This document shows, in pieces, positions 13,529 through 25,051 of a stretch of 64,000 nucleotides of DNA. The stretch is taken from the NCBI RefSeq assembly GCF_037975245.1, contig NC_092569.1:28619668-28683667 (forward strand), written 5' to 3'. Positions within the stretch are counted from its first letter, which is position 1; every line of letters starts with the position of its first letter. The notes under the pieces are model-generated. The model did not search any database. It was not told the origin of the DNA and saw only the letters and a program-made list of their open reading frames with translations. This DNA is from Apostichopus japonicus. Its lineage: Eukaryota; Echinodermata; Holothuroidea; Aspidochirotida; Stichopodidae. A program made the position numbers and the translations under genes.

Positions 13529-14771
13529 TAACTATGGCCAACACGGTTGATTGCATCTAAATTATGTATTGTTTGCCCAACCGTTTTTATTACTCCATTG
13601 TCTCATATCGTGGAGGCAGTCTTCTATTGTTTTATAGTACCACGGTAGGCCTATTATATGCTTAGAAGTATAACAACTTACTTTATATGGCATAATAAAT
13701 TCAGTGGTTTCACACTACACACAGGGAGTTTAAATGGCAACTCCATGTTCCACCGATTTTGTTAAGATAAACGACGTCAAAACTTGGATCCCCACGTATA
13801 CATTGGAATACATTTCAGAGACCTATAATTTCTCTTATTGTCGTTATTGTGGTGTTTGAGTTTAATGTCGATACGAAAGTACATGAAGTATCACTTTTAA
13901 ATTACAGAAAAGGGGCAAAAGGCACCCCCCCCCCGCCACGAATGGGCACTTATAATTTATTGAAGAAGGCATATTTGAGGTACTTTTTAAGGAAAAGTCA
14001 CCAAGGAAAGAACCTGGGCAAGAAAAACCCAAAACCGAACCGACTAATTCGCTCTTTACCCCACGTGCAGCCCCTTGCCTAGAGACTGTGGCTGTGTGCC
14101 CATCGCCAGGTGTGTATCACGATTCCCCCCTAGAAGGGTAACATAAATGATACGCATGTAATTAGCCAAGAGGTTGAGGTTATTCACAAAACAACGGGGC
14201 ACTTGCCTTTTGTGCCCCTGATTGTTTCAAAGTAAATACTTATTAAGAATTCATCTATGAAAGAATATCTGAAAATGTTGAATCAAAAGAAGAAAACCAG
14301 AATGGCGATCGGTGATTATATAGAGGTATATTATATTTATATATTGTAATTATATATATTATATTTATATATTATAATTATAATATCACTACACTGTAAT
14401 TATGTGTTCAAGTTCTCAAACCTGATAAACAAATGAACTAACGCCATGCAGTCTGTAAGACCTGGTAAAAAACAACTTGTGTGAAATTACGTAATAATCT
14501 TCGACCAATGGATTAAGCTATACAGTTGATGGAGAAACTGGAATTTTTATATCTAAGAAAAGGCTCCACCACCTTGATACTATTTCATAACACTATGGAG
14601 AGACATCGGTCACTTTTAAGAGTGGACTGTTGAATAAACGTTTTGAAAGTTTTTTTTTGCTTTTTTCACCCACTCTCATTTGGCTTAATGTCCTCTCCTT
14701 GAAAGTTAAACAATTTTACCAATTCAATTGTAAGGAAACGAAAGTCCTCGGTGGCAAAATAAAACCACAGG
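13526..14771. other. Intergenic, no gene seen
   Basis: Includes a C tract at 13925-13933 and an AT-rich block at 14320-14395 made of imperfect TATATTTATATAT repeats. The 77-codon frame at 13849 shows no domain. Confidence 0.45.
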
Positions 14772-15086
14772 CAGGCGCGTAGCCAAGAGGGGCGAAGGGG
14801 CAGCCGACCCCCCCCCCCCTTGAGCATATTTTTTTAAAAAATATTTTTATGATATCGCTAGTATTTTCAAAAGAGAAAATGCTAAGATGCAACATCATAC
14901 AAGACCATTTCCAGCAATCTGGGAGGCATTTTCAGGCAAAATTTTCTTGTACGCTTCGCGCCAACACATGGTGGCGCTACGCTTAGATAGTTTGCAGAGC
15001 CGTATATAGAGATACGGCTCTTATAGATTGCAGTGCCGAATTTACAGTTTCGCCCCTCCCTTGGCAAATTCCTGGCTACGCGCCTG
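14772..15086 (-). mobile_element. hAT-type MITE (CAGGCGCGTAGCC termini) with exact 8-bp target duplication
   Basis: ACCACAGG flanks it on both sides (14764-14771 and 15087-15094). The inverted termini are CAGGCGCGTAGCCAAG and CAGGCGCGTAGCCAGG. A C tract lies at 14811-14819. An internal hairpin has perfect 10-bp arms (AGAGCCGTAT at 14996-15005, ATACGGCTCT at 15012-15021) and a 6-base loop. Its core (AGCGCCACC, TTGGCGCGAAGCGTAC, CCCAGATCGCTGG) recurs at 21170-21310, 22250-22330 and 23460-23715. It has no coding capacity. Confidence 0.9.
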
Positions 15087-15315
15087 ACCACAGGCAACCG
15101 CAACAGTTTATCCATTAAAACAATTTAATAGTATAGGTACGGACGGAGATTGTTTCCCTTTAAGTGCGTATGATTATGACGATTGTAAAATACCTGCAAA
15201 AATTGAAAGCTTGTCGGGGAGAGCATTAATCCATGTCATGTGACAGGATTATTTCAATTTCTCTAGCTTATGATGATCTATGTGGTGGGAAGCATGGGCA
15301 CTTTATTGTCCTGTT

Positions 15316-15689
15316 CAAGGGCGTAGGAACCGGGGGGCTAGGGGCGCCAGCCCCCCCAGTGAAAAATGTGGAGGGGCGGAAGTATCATTCCGCCCCTCCC
15401 CCCCGCTTCGCAAGTCAGAAAACCCCTTTTTCATTTCCATATGAGAAAAAAATCTCATTTGGAGCACCAAATTGCATCTAAGGCCAGGTGAAAATACAAA
15501 ATTAAGTTTACGAAATGGAGTCGGTGTTGAAGTGTGCTATATTGCACCAAATTGCATCTGAGGCTATCTGGAAATGCAAAAAAATCCAAAGGGGAGGGGG
15601 ACACCCCCTCTCCTTAGACGACCCCTCCCCCAGGTCGGTGATCAGTCTTCAGCCCCCCCCCCACTCAAAAGTATCTTCCTACGTAACTG
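15316..15689 (+). mobile_element. hAT-type MITE (CAAGGGCGTAGGAA family), copy 1, exact 8-bp target duplication
   Basis: GTCCTGTT flanks both sides (15308-15315 and 15690-15697). The left terminus is CAAGGGCGTAGGAA; the right, reverse-complemented, is CAGTTACGTAGGAAG. It is the sister of 42815-43164. Inside, a block with CACCAAATTGCATCT is present twice (about 15465 and 15545). Two C-rich tracts lie near the ends. No transposase is encoded; the two short frames over it are artefacts. Confidence 0.92.
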
Positions 15690-15697
15690 GTCCTGTT

Positions 15698-16140
15698 TGT
15701 GTTGAAACTCGTCTAGACTTACAGATCATGTTACTTTTATCAGTTAGTGTGTAATTCAATGGGGCCTGTAATAGGCGTATGCTACTTTCAGTAAACTTTC
15801 GCAGAACTGGTTGCTCTTAAACTTTACGTTAAGGTTGTCTTGTCAGGGGTCGCGTCGAAAGTAAGATATTCTCATCCTGCAAGTACATTGATATTTCAGT
15901 AGGTTTGTGACCATTAAAGATAAATATTCACTAAAAGTTATGTTGTATGCATTACTGTCTACAAGGAATTAGCCTAAACTTACGTTTGGTCCTAAACATG
16001 ATAATACAGAAGTTAGTCAGGTCTAGGCCTATACAGTTACTAGGCTATAGCCTAGGTTAGGTTGAAGCCTATGAACTTGAAGCAGTTTGACACAGGACTA
16101 ATTCTTCTTTTTCTTAGGGTCGTGGTTACGATACAGAGTC
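15698..16140. other. Spacer, no gene seen
   Basis: AT-rich, with nothing recognised before the non-LTR piece that follows. Confidence 0.45.
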
Positions 16141-16149
16141 TAGCACTAG

Positions 16150-16815
16150 ACTATCACTTCAGATCTCAACTGGGGAAAGCATATTCAAAAGGTGTGTAAC
16201 AAAGGAAATAGGATATTGGGAGTTCTTCGTAGAAACTTATCCCCTTGTTCGAAGGATGCAAAATTGGCTGCATATAAAGGTCTCCTCCTGTCAGTATTGG
16301 AATATGCCAGTTCTGTCTGGGATCCCCACCAAGCTTTCTTGCAGCACAACCTCGAAAACATTCAGAGGCGTGCAGCCCGTTTCATCGCTTCAGATTATTC
16401 AAGAGAGCCTGGCTCTGTCTCATCTCTGTTACGGGACCTAAACCTGGTGCCCTTGGCAGAGAGGCGCAGACAAAGTAGAATCATCTTATTTGCTAAGGGC
16501 ATCTATGGTCAGGCTCAGATCCCTATTGACTGCCTAAGATTGCCTCTGCGTAGGAGTCGGAACATGCACGATATGCAATTTCTGCCAACTGTATGCCAGT
16601 ACCAATTGCTATAAGTATAGTTTTTTTCCAAATACAATTAGGGATTGGAATAGTCTGCCTTCAGACCTCATTAGTAGTTCCAGTGGTTCTGTGAATCCTG
16701 TCACTTATATCAGTACTCGGGTCAGATCTAATTAATTACTCTCTTGACGTGTGTGTGGTGAGATATTGTCCCATTTTGCGGATGTGTCACCGTATCGAAG
16801 ACGAAGAAGACTAGC
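16150..16815 (+). pseudogene. CR1/L2-like non-LTR retrotransposon: C-terminal RT region and 3' end
   Basis: The frame from about 16152 encodes the region that follows the RT palm in CR1/L2/Jockey-type elements: DLNWGKHIQKVCNKGNRILG, then VLEYASSVWDPH and IQRRAARFI, ending in LRDLNLVPLAERRRQSRI. It stops near 16614. The expected continuation FFPNTIRDWNSLP and RVRSN-stop is present at 16620-16732 in another frame, so a frameshift lies near 16610. The 3' tail ends around CGAAGACGAAGAAGA. The catalytic RT, endonuclease and ORF1 are absent: a 5'-truncated, dead copy. The class is clear; the clade is less so. Confidence 0.88.
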
Positions 16816-17289
16816 TTTAGATGTAGCCTATGTTGTAGTGTTTCACTATAATAATAGCTAGGCCTCTGCTGCAGAACTCTAAGTTACTTTGGTGCACTAA
16901 AGTAAGTTAGAGTTCTTAGACTGAACAAATAAATTATTAAAGTAGGCCTAGTACTGACACTGAAGATACTCATTTATTTGAATGTAATGATAAATTATTA
17001 AATAAATGTGGTGCGAGCACACACGTTCAGCCGGATTATACAGTTGTTCTTCGGCCGATTCGAAGTAAGCTTGCACATTCATATGGTACGGATTCTAAAG
17101 TCAGGCCATAAATGTTTCTTTCCTTTACTTTTTCCTTAATGGTCAGTTATAGTTTGCAAAAATTTGAAGAAAACAAGTTGAATGATTTTCTAGTGTCCTC
17201 CGATGCACATGCATGCCTATACCCTAATACAATAAACAAAATAAATGAAATGAAATGAGAATCTAACCAAATCCCTTACATTTTGAAAA
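16816..17289. other. Spacer, no gene seen
   Basis: AT-rich DNA without coding signal. Confidence 0.4.
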
Positions 17290-17640
17290 GCATAACATTA
17301 AAGGCATTGAAGACTCGCCCCAAACCGCGTGCGGCCATCTGAAAAAGTTAACTTCCTTTTGCTTGCAAGTGACGTTTTGTTTGTGTTGCTACAAAATGCA
17401 AACAGTATTGAAATGTGATACTGTACCTTGTTATCTTTAGCTGGACCTGAGATGTACATCGCTGTATCGTTCATACCATGTGCTGTGGGTATTGACCGCA
17501 GCTGTATGTACTGACTGTACACTAGTGTCTAATTACCGACGTCCGGTAGCAAGCTGTGTGTGTATTTTCTGGGATCGATGGTGGTGATTAACACTTGTGT
17601 TACACCTTGTTCAAAACAAGGTCAGATTACCGGCATTAGA
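17290..17640 (-). repeat. Dispersed repeat shared with 47395-47710
   Basis: The reverse complement of this stretch closely resembles 47395-47710. Landmarks are GACTCGCCCCAAACC, AGCTGGACCTGAGATG and TTTTCTGGGATCGATGGTGG. In both copies a short open stretch ends ATCTCAGGTCCAGCTAAAGA and is followed by TAACAAGGTA, which looks like an exon end with a donor. No protein family is recognised. The second copy lies inside the large hAT-type element. Confidence 0.75.
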
Positions 17641-17922
17641 CTTTTCTTTTTGCGCGAGTCTTCACACCCTTTAACCTACAAAGAAATCTAACTATGGTTA
17701 CACACGTGACTAGTCATATTGTACTGTAGCAATATGCCTAGTCTAAAGTCAATTAAGGATAATTTTAAATACAGTAGTCCATAGCCTACAATATTTTTAA
17801 CTCAGGTATGATTCATACCAAATGAAATTCTTGTGATCATTCTCATGTCGAACTGGTTATTGTTCACAGTGTTGCCACAGAATCTGACTGTCAGCTTACC
17901 AGTACTGTATTCCTGATTTAAC

Positions 17923-17945
17923 ATGGCAGCTCCAATACCCATCAG
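17923..17945 (+). CDS. RidA copy, candidate exon 1
   Basis: ATG at 17923, seven codons (MAAPIPI) and two bases AG, then donor GTGAGA. The phase fits exon 2 exactly: AG plus T gives a Ser codon. The match to RidA is short, so it rests on position and phase. Confidence 0.55.
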
Positions 17946-18787
17946 GTGAGAACCATGAATGCTTTTCATCAATCTGTATCTATTTGTTTTTCATTAGAGA
18001 ACAGAAATATTGTTTTCCTTCCTCACTTTCTGTTTTATATTTTAAAGCATAAGAATTTTAACTTGGAAACATGGACTAGAAACTGAGCTGCTTATGGGAC
18101 TACTTCATTATTAATGAAAATGTAATACTTGTGCTATTCAGTGAAATTGTATGCATAATTCCATATGCCTACACTTAAGCAAATATTTGAATATGGTATT
18201 AGACGGTAAGATTACCTGATGTTTATAATCTTATCTCTATAACGAGCGCAGTATATATATTTTGGAAGACAGTGTACTTTTGTTTGCTGCAACTACGTTA
18301 TTACTAAAAAGTTTGTAGTAAATGCAGTTAAACTACATGATTACTGATTACTGTTCATTGACTGAAAGATTGTACGAAGAACCTAGATGGTGATAAAAAT
18401 ATGTGTGAATTTAGATAAATTCTAGCGTGTTTTTTCATCTACAGTTGCATACATTATTTCAGCTGGGATAAACTGATGACCATTAAATACTGTATTCTCC
18501 TGTGATCAATTTCTTTGGTTCAGAACATAATGTTTGTGCATCAATTCACTCTTTTGCATTTTGCATTCAACTCTTTTGCATTTGTACTTAGTAAACACTT
18601 TTTGCATATCAGTTGGAGTAGCAGCCTACTGTAGCAGAACTAGTGGTACATTTTATACTCATTAATACAAAACTTTAGAAAATACTACAGTCATAATGTC
18701 TCTAATTTCCTTTTCTCTTTTAATGGAGACAAATGTCCTTTAAGTTTGAAGCATAAAACATGTTTTTTTTCTATTTGAATAAAAAAG

Positions 18788-18899
18788 TAGCCCAGTCGTG
18801 ATTGATGGAAAGACGGCATATCTTTCTGGACAGTTGGGATTGGATCCTGACAATAACTTCAAGTTAGTACCAGGAGGCATTGAAGCTGAGACTAGGCAA
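18788..18899 (+). CDS. RidA copy, exon 2
   Basis: 37 intact codons with the strongly conserved GKTAYLSGQLGLDP block and GGIEAETRQ, the usual start of helix 1. The acceptor is AAAAAAG at 18781-18787 and the donor is GTAAGTGC. A minus-strand frame over it is a shadow. Confidence 0.9.
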
Positions 18900-19436
18900 G
18901 TAAGTGCACAGTACAGGCTCACTGCATGACTCTCTGTATTAAATTAATTAATGCTATTAATTTGTTCTACACAATAAACTTTCATAAATTTGAGAAGCCT
19001 GTTTGACTTAAGAAGAATTTGTAAGATTCAAGCAATGTAGGCCAGTGCCTAATATTCAAACTTTCGAAACAATTTTCTTTGCACAAAATAAGGAAACAAG
19101 ATTTACGATAATTTAATTGCTGAGAGAGTTTATTGTTTTTGTTTGTGCATGTACAACTGGTAGATTAGAATTCTGCTCTATCAACAACGGTGGCAGAAGT
19201 TAAGTCATTACTGTGAAAGTTGATATGAAGGAAACCGATTCACAAAGTTATGTGTACGGAGCAAATTGTCATTAGGGTACTAACTTTAAAGTTAATTTGT
19301 CTAAGAATGAAAGTGTTTTAATTTGTGACCTGAATAACTAATAAGTATAACAACTTGTGCAGTTACACCCGTGACTGGAGAGGAGAAAAGAACTGGTTGA
19401 AAAATGTAAATGTTTCCAGAATCACATTGTCATATT

Positions 19437-20265
19437 ATTGATTGATTGATTGATTTATTTGTTTATCACGTGAATATATACAATACGATAGGAAGTCCTC
19501 TAAAAAACATTCAGATGGTTAACAAAGTAGAGGACTCCCTGTAAAGAAAAGGAAAAAGTAAACTAAATATATAAGAAAAAATGAACATGTTCAATTAATA
19601 AGATGCAATAATTTTTTGAATAAAGTTTCTTCTGAATGATTTTGCAGAAGGTTTATTTGTAATATTGTCTGATAGAGAATTCCATGTTTTGATTGTACGT
19701 GCCCTTAGTGATAACATCCCCATTGTAAAATTATACCTGTTATAATGTGCATTGCCTGAAGATCTGGTATTGTAATGATGAATATCACTGTTACATATTA
19801 AGTAGTCATTAAAAGCATTTGGTAACAGTCCATTCCATGCCTTATAAGCAAATGTAGCAAGGTTAACCCTATTAAGATGTCAAAAGTTTTTAACAAATTA
19901 GAACGCTTAAAAGGAGGATTTGTGTGGTCCCGTGGTTTGGCATGTGTTATATGGCGGACAGCTCTCTTCTGTGTAATACAAATGGGATTCAGATTGGTAT
20001 ATCTAGTACCAGACCATATGTTACAACAATACGTAATATGTGGCTGGACTAATGTCTGATAGAGAATCTTTAAAATGTGTTGTGGCAGATAATGCTTAAG
20101 CTTAGCTAAAACACCGGTGTTTTTTGCAACTTTTTTACAGACAGTTGTAGTGTGGTCACACCATTTAAGTTCGTGATCTATATATACGCCTAAAAATCTA
20201 GTACTATTGACTTGTTGTAGTCGTTTACCACCCATAGTAATATCAGCATATTATTGCTTGCTGTA
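19437..20265 (-). pseudogene. 5'-truncated non-LTR retrotransposon with (CAAT)n tail
   Basis: On the minus strand the frame from about 20259 encodes the post-palm RT region: STRFLGVYIDHELKW, LYQTLVQPHITYCCNIWSG and KRAVRHI. After a shift near 19800 it continues with HHYNTRSSGNAHY and RARTIKTWNSL to a stop near 19617. The 3' UTR ends in a run of about four CAAT units at 19437-19455, the usual short-repeat tail of such elements. The endonuclease and the catalytic palm are missing. It lies antisense in the RidA intron between pieces 2 and 3. Confidence 0.87.
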
Positions 20266-20597
20266 GGCTTAGAGAAGTGTGAAAGCTGAGAGTAATGCCG
20301 CATTTCTGGTATTGTAGCAATTGTAAGTTTTACAGCCGACATCCTAAATAATAATTGCGATGACATTTCACATCTATGTTATTTAATTCAAATCTGACAA
20401 AATTTGCTCAGTTGCTTTGTTCTGGTTACTCAAGGAGTAGTTAGATACTTATTGAGATTCTGCAGCATTACTGAGCCAATGTTCCCAAATTTTGAGAAAC
20501 CGTTGGATTATGTAGAGCTCTTTAAGGCTTGAAAGAAATTATTGTCAGAAGCAGACAATATCCTACTTTCTGTACGATTTATTTTTAACAACATTTA

Positions 20598-20655
20598 ACG
20601 ACGTTTAACAACATTGGCAGAGTTCTTCGAAGCCAAGGGCTGTCCTATGAAGATG
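20598..20655 (+). pseudogene. RidA copy, piece 3 (helix segment), splice sites lost
   Basis: Encodes NNIGRVLRSQGLSYEDV, matching the RidA helix that normally follows ETRQAL. The donor position reads G then TTGAGT; a single T-to-G change would give the canonical GTGAGT. No AG acceptor precedes it in frame, and TTTAACAACATT is duplicated at its 5' side. Confidence 0.72.
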
Positions 20656-20780
20656 TTGAGTGGAGCTTCTAAAGAAGCATTAAATTTGTTACACAGAATA
20701 GACCAACTTCACTTTGTGAATAAGCTCTGATTTGCAATCAAAATGAATAAAAAATCATTCCTTTTCCCTTTTTCTCCTAG

Positions 20781-20848
20781 TGGTGAAAGTGACAGTGTTT
20801 CTCACAGATCTCAATGACTTTTCAAAATGAATGAAGTCTACAGACAGT
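20781..20848 (+). pseudogene. RidA copy, exon 4 with one-base deletion
   Basis: A strong acceptor (TTTTTCTCCTAG) precedes TGGTGAAAGTGACAGTG. The exon encodes VKVTVFLTDLNDFSK, then a TGA at 20828-20830 caused by one missing base. The next frame resumes NEVYRQ. Donor GTAAGT is at 20849. The final T completes a Tyr codon with the AT that opens exon 5. Confidence 0.88.
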
Positions 20849-21139
20849 GTAAGTTTGTCTAATCTTACTTAGTCATTTCTTAGTAATCTTAACATCCTTA
20901 TCACCTGCATCATACTGACAACTCACTATCAGAGTTGTCTGGTTTGAATTGAACTTCTGCGAAGGTCACCTGCTCCGATACTGTAAGTTTGTAGACCTAC
21001 GGTAGGTTGAATGTTGAGCTTTGAGTTGTGTCTACTATGTACTCGATTCAATTGAATTCAAGTCAATTTATTTCTTTTATGTACATAACTTACTGACAAA
21101 AGGAGTTCGAACAAAGAATTACACAATATTACATACGAT

Positions 21140-21310
21140 GGACACGGGGGCGTCAATCCGATTTGAAATGTGGGGGGACGTAATCGATTCGAGTATTCCG
21201 GCCGTAAGTTCTTTCTAAGCAGAGCGCCACCTTCAGTTGGCGCGCAGCGTACCAAGAAAAATTCAGATTTTAATACCTGCCAGATCGCTGGAGATGGCAC
21301 TTGCCAGGCT
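21140..21310 (+). mobile_element. Degenerate MITE fragments
   Basis: GGGGGCGTCAATCCGATTTG and GTGGGGGGACGT resemble the terminal segment at 27720-27775. The adjoining AGAGCGCCACC...TTGGCGCGCAGCGTACC...CCAGATCGCTGGAGATGGCA matches the core of the MITE at 14772-15086. No target duplication was identified. Confidence 0.6.
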
Positions 21311-21649
21311 GGATATCAGCCATCTAGTTGCATGATTTCGGGAGAAAATTACAAATTTATCACTCAGGAAATCTGCAATAAAGTTCATGCGGCCTTCATT
21401 TTTGGTGGATTTTTTCTTTTATTAGTGATTCCAATTGACATGAACATTAGAACCCAGTGCAAGTTTACAAATGATGCGGCAAACTGGAACCCCAGCCCCA
21501 TTTTGCCCTATGTTTCAGGAGAATACCCCTCATTTGTTCGAACCCAAGACAACTAACAATCTGTGAATAAATTTACTTTGAAATGGACACATTATATTGC
21601 ACCAAGTCGGTCAAGGAATAACCCCAGGGCCTCAGATATAGGCCTATAG

Positions 21650-21990
21650 CAGGGGTGGGCAACCTTTTTGAATGAATGGGCCAGATTTTAGGAGTGAAAG
21701 ATTGACAGGGCCGCACCTAACCAACGACTTGCTGTTGATTTCAAACCTTTGATTCCAAGGACGTTCAAGCAATAGGTGTGTGTACTAATCTGTATTCACA
21801 AAAACATAATGTCAATACAGTCCAGTTGACAATTAACGGTGATAATAGACCTACCTGACAGTATCATTAGTGCAGATAAATTCTAAGCAGCTAGTTCGTG
21901 TTTTGTGATGATGTAAAATAGATTGATTTTTTTTCTTTTTCTTGAGACATCTCACGGGCCGCAAACAAATTGGACATATAGGCGAAGGAA
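21650..21990 (+). mobile_element. hAT-type MITE, 3'-truncated
   Basis: Begins CAGGGGTGGGCAACCTTTTT and carries GGGCCAGA and GGGCCGCA motifs typical of widespread non-autonomous hAT elements. No matching right terminus was found. Confidence 0.5.
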
Positions 21991-22200
21991 GCTATCCGCC
22001 GAGACTGCATGTGAGTTTCTCGCCTTGCCGTCCTGGGAGTCATACCACAAAATGGTGCATTTCCTTATACGCCATTATTAGTAATTTAAATAAGTAACTA
22101 ATTCAGCACAGCCCAGATCCGAGTTCATATAGTGAGCTTAGCGCAAATTTGGCCAAAAGTTGTTATACCCCAGCATGTTAAACCACCAATGACTTTTAAC

Positions 22201-23440
22201 AGGGGCGTATCCAGGATTTTCTAACTCGGGGGGCGCGAATTACTATCTAAGTGGAGCGCCACCATCGGTTGGCGCGGAGCGTACAAGAAAATTTCTGGTT
22301 TTTATAAGCCCCAGATCACGGGAAATGGCACTTCTTGGGCATGAACATGACCAACCAGATGTACACTTTTGCCTGAGAACCAAGTATTTCCCAATAGTTT
22401 TTTTTCCATCCAGAACCTTTTTGAAGATTGTCACCAGTCACACATCATGTTCGACCTCATTTCATGTCCTGTGGATCATTCATTGCTTTTGTGGGTGATT
22501 CTACGTCACGGCCCACAATATCCGAAAGCCCCACTTTTCAAGGTTTTAAGCCCATTATTTGTTGAGAATTTGAAAATTCACATTTCTTGTGAATAAAATC
22601 ACTTCAAAACATACCCATAATGTTGCACAAAATTCAATCTATGGACAACCAATATAGAAAAACCTCCTTGAACCCCTAACAGACAGGTCAAATTTGCACT
22701 AGTAGAGGGAAGTATGATGAAGAATGTTGGTCAGGAAATTTTCGAAAATTCAGACACAGTTAATTTATTGGTGTACAAATATTAAAACCTCTTATAACGG
22801 CTATTATAAAACTTGGTTGAAGGAAATGAAAAATAGCATATATTTCCAATATCAGATATTTCGAAACCAATTACTACACACATAGGCGTAGGAGGCGGGG
22901 GCTGCAGCCCCCCCCCCCCAAACAATTTTTCCCCCTGAAAATTCGTGCAATATGCTGAGAATTTTTCGGGCACCTACTGAAAGAAAAATAAATAGCAATG
23001 ATGTAGCTTAAGGAAATGAATAGTTTAAAAATTATCTCCTTGGTAATTAAAATAAAGTTCTAAGCTTGGCCGACTAATTCGCCATTACTACTGTAAAAGA
23101 GAGTTTTGACGTAAATGGATCTGTATGATTTTTCTCCATCTACATATTACATTTCGTTGTTTACATTAGCATCCGGCAGTATACTGCGCAACTTTCACGG
23201 ACCGTATGGCACACGATGCCATGCGATGTAATGACCGATGCTTGCTTATATGATGTTGACATTAACATGTTAAACGCGCGCGAAGGGCGCGAAAAATTTT
23301 ATTTTTCGGGCAAGTCGTTACAGCCCCCAAATCCAATTGGGCTCTTACGCCTTTGACTACACATATAGACAGTTTTGAGGCTGTTCATCCTGGAACATGC
23401 ATTTTCTTGCTCACTGATATAATGTGATATCTGCTCTTTG
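22201..23440 (+). repeat. Dispersed repeat, copy 2, split by a MITE
   Basis: Sister of 11965-13335. It begins at CAGGGGCGTATCCAGG and is interrupted at 22881-23355. The site occupied by a MITE in copy 1 is empty here (TATTGGTG at 22766-22773). The internal GTGGAGCGCCACC...GGAGCGTAC block links it to the 14772 MITE family. Confidence 0.85.
22881..23355 (+). mobile_element. hAT-type MITE (CATAGGCGTAGGAG family), exact 8-bp target duplication
   Basis: ACTACACA flanks both ends (22873-22880 and 23356-23363). The termini are CATAGGCGTAGGAGG and, reverse-complemented, CAAAGGCGTAAGAGCC. The paralogous repeat at 13180-13187 carries the single ACTACACA, an empty site. A C tract at 22910-22919 follows the left end. 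A relative in opposite orientation is at 33840-34400, and a decayed piece at about 26530-26665. Confidence 0.93.
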
Positions 23441-23457
23441 CTTTACAAATTCCAAAA

Positions 23458-23715
23458 AGGTGTGTAGCGAGTAAATTGCCAAGGGAGGAGCGAAGCCTGT
23501 GGGCAAACTATGTAAGTGTAGCGCCACCATGAGTTGGCGTGAAGCGTACAAGAAAATTTTGGCCGAAAATGCCTCCCAGATCGCTGAAAATGACACTTCC
23601 CATGCCTTGTAAGTTGCATCTAATCATTGTCTATTTTGAAATTACTAGCGATATCATAAAGAAAATTTGCTTGGGGGGGGGGGGGGCGGTCGCCCCCTTC
23701 CCGAAATGCGTCATG
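23458..23715 (+). mobile_element. Decayed MITE of the CAGGCGCGTAGCC family
   Basis: Reverse complement of the 14772-15086 layout: TTGCCAAGGGAGG, AGCGCCACCATGAGTTGGCG, CTCCCAGATCGCTG, TACTAGCGATATCATAAA and a G tract at 23674-23686. Both termini are mutated and no target duplication is visible. Confidence 0.75.
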
Positions 23716-23825
23716 TTCCCCGACGACTCGGTCGAGTTCAAGACCAGCCACAGTTGGTTCCATAGCACAATTGTACAATTGTTTAAGGCGTCCATACACA
23801 CACACGCGTTATGATAGACCATATA

Positions 23826-23848
23826 TAGTATATATATATATATATAGA
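23826..23848 (+). repeat. TA-rich microsatellite
   Basis: About ten AT dinucleotides with one GT-type interruption. Confidence 0.8.
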
Positions 23849-23984
23849 TACATTAGTGAGAGAGGAAAAATGGAACGTCAAAAATGAGTTGTCGGTGTAA
23901 GGGGTAGGGTGAGGCGCACGTCTCCTCCGTAATCCTCGATCTGTCACTGGCTACCCTGTGTATATAATAGGGATCAGCGCTGTA

Positions 23985-24137
23985 ATTATGACTGTTCCTC
24001 TTTCTCTTCCCGAGGTCTTGGATTTTATCTTCTACTCCCTCTTTTTCTCTTTTTTCTCGCTTTCTTCTTTTTCTTTTCCCTTCCTTCCTCTCCTCCTTTT
24101 TTCCCCCCCCTCCCCTCTTTTTCCCTTTTTTATCTCA
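23985..24137 (+). repeat. Polypyrimidine tract
   Basis: About 150 bases almost wholly C and T, with few purines. It could form triplex DNA. A long frame across it is a composition artefact. Confidence 0.85.
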
Positions 24138-25015
24138 ATACATTACATGTATAGAGATATTGTAACAGTAAGTGGGACTTTCTCTTCTCTTAAAAATTTT
24201 TCAGCGTCTTCAAACAAAGTTCTTTTTCTCTGGAATTTCCAGAGCAAGAATATATCATATAGACCAACAAAAGTTACTATTTTTTATTCCAGAATTGTAT
24301 CTCATTCTGTGACTTTTTCACCGATTTATGTCCAAATCGGGCCAATTTGGACTGAAAACACACTTTGGCAGACCTGTTTTGCACACGCTCCAAAACTTAT
24401 GTTTTATGAAAGAGAATAGAATAGAACTGTCTTTCAACAGTGGTATCGTCTAAGATAGGGTCCTATGTATTATATATTTTATTAAAATTTTAAACTTTCA
24501 TTTGTTGTTTACAGGTAGGTATTAATAAGAATTTTACTACCTGAATATGACATTTAATGGCTTTTATTTGCTTTATTTGATGTTTAAATGATTTTTCTTT
24601 CTTAAAGCAACACTGAGCTGCCGCCCCTACTTTTAGTAAAAAGGTCCGTTTTTGATGATTAAGCCCCGCCCCCAAGTCTGTTTTGTAGCAGATTGGCTAT
24701 GACTCATAACAGCTACATGTTATATACGAAAATGGCTACCCTCGCGAACAATTTTCTGTTCTGTAGTTAGGTACGCGAGGAGTTAGTGTATTGCATGCTA
24801 ATTACATTCTGTACTGCTGAATTCTACGTAGTGCATTTAATTTATATTAGGCCTTCGTTTTTGTAACATCCATTTAAGGATAGTACTGGTGTTCAGGTAG
24901 CTTTTCAGAGCAAGGGCCATGATAAGTTTGTTTGATTGCCCTTCATGTATTTTGTATAATTACGTATACACATTCTTGTATTTCTGAAAGCTACTTACTG
25001 TAGGCCTAGTGCATT

Positions 25016-25051
<36 letters not shown>

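Noticed and set aside
18740-18922. Minus-strand 60-codon frame
   Set aside because: A shadow of RidA exon 2 on the + strand.
23958-24419. 153-codon frame rich in Ser, Phe and Leu
   Set aside because: Produced by the polypyrimidine tract; no domain.
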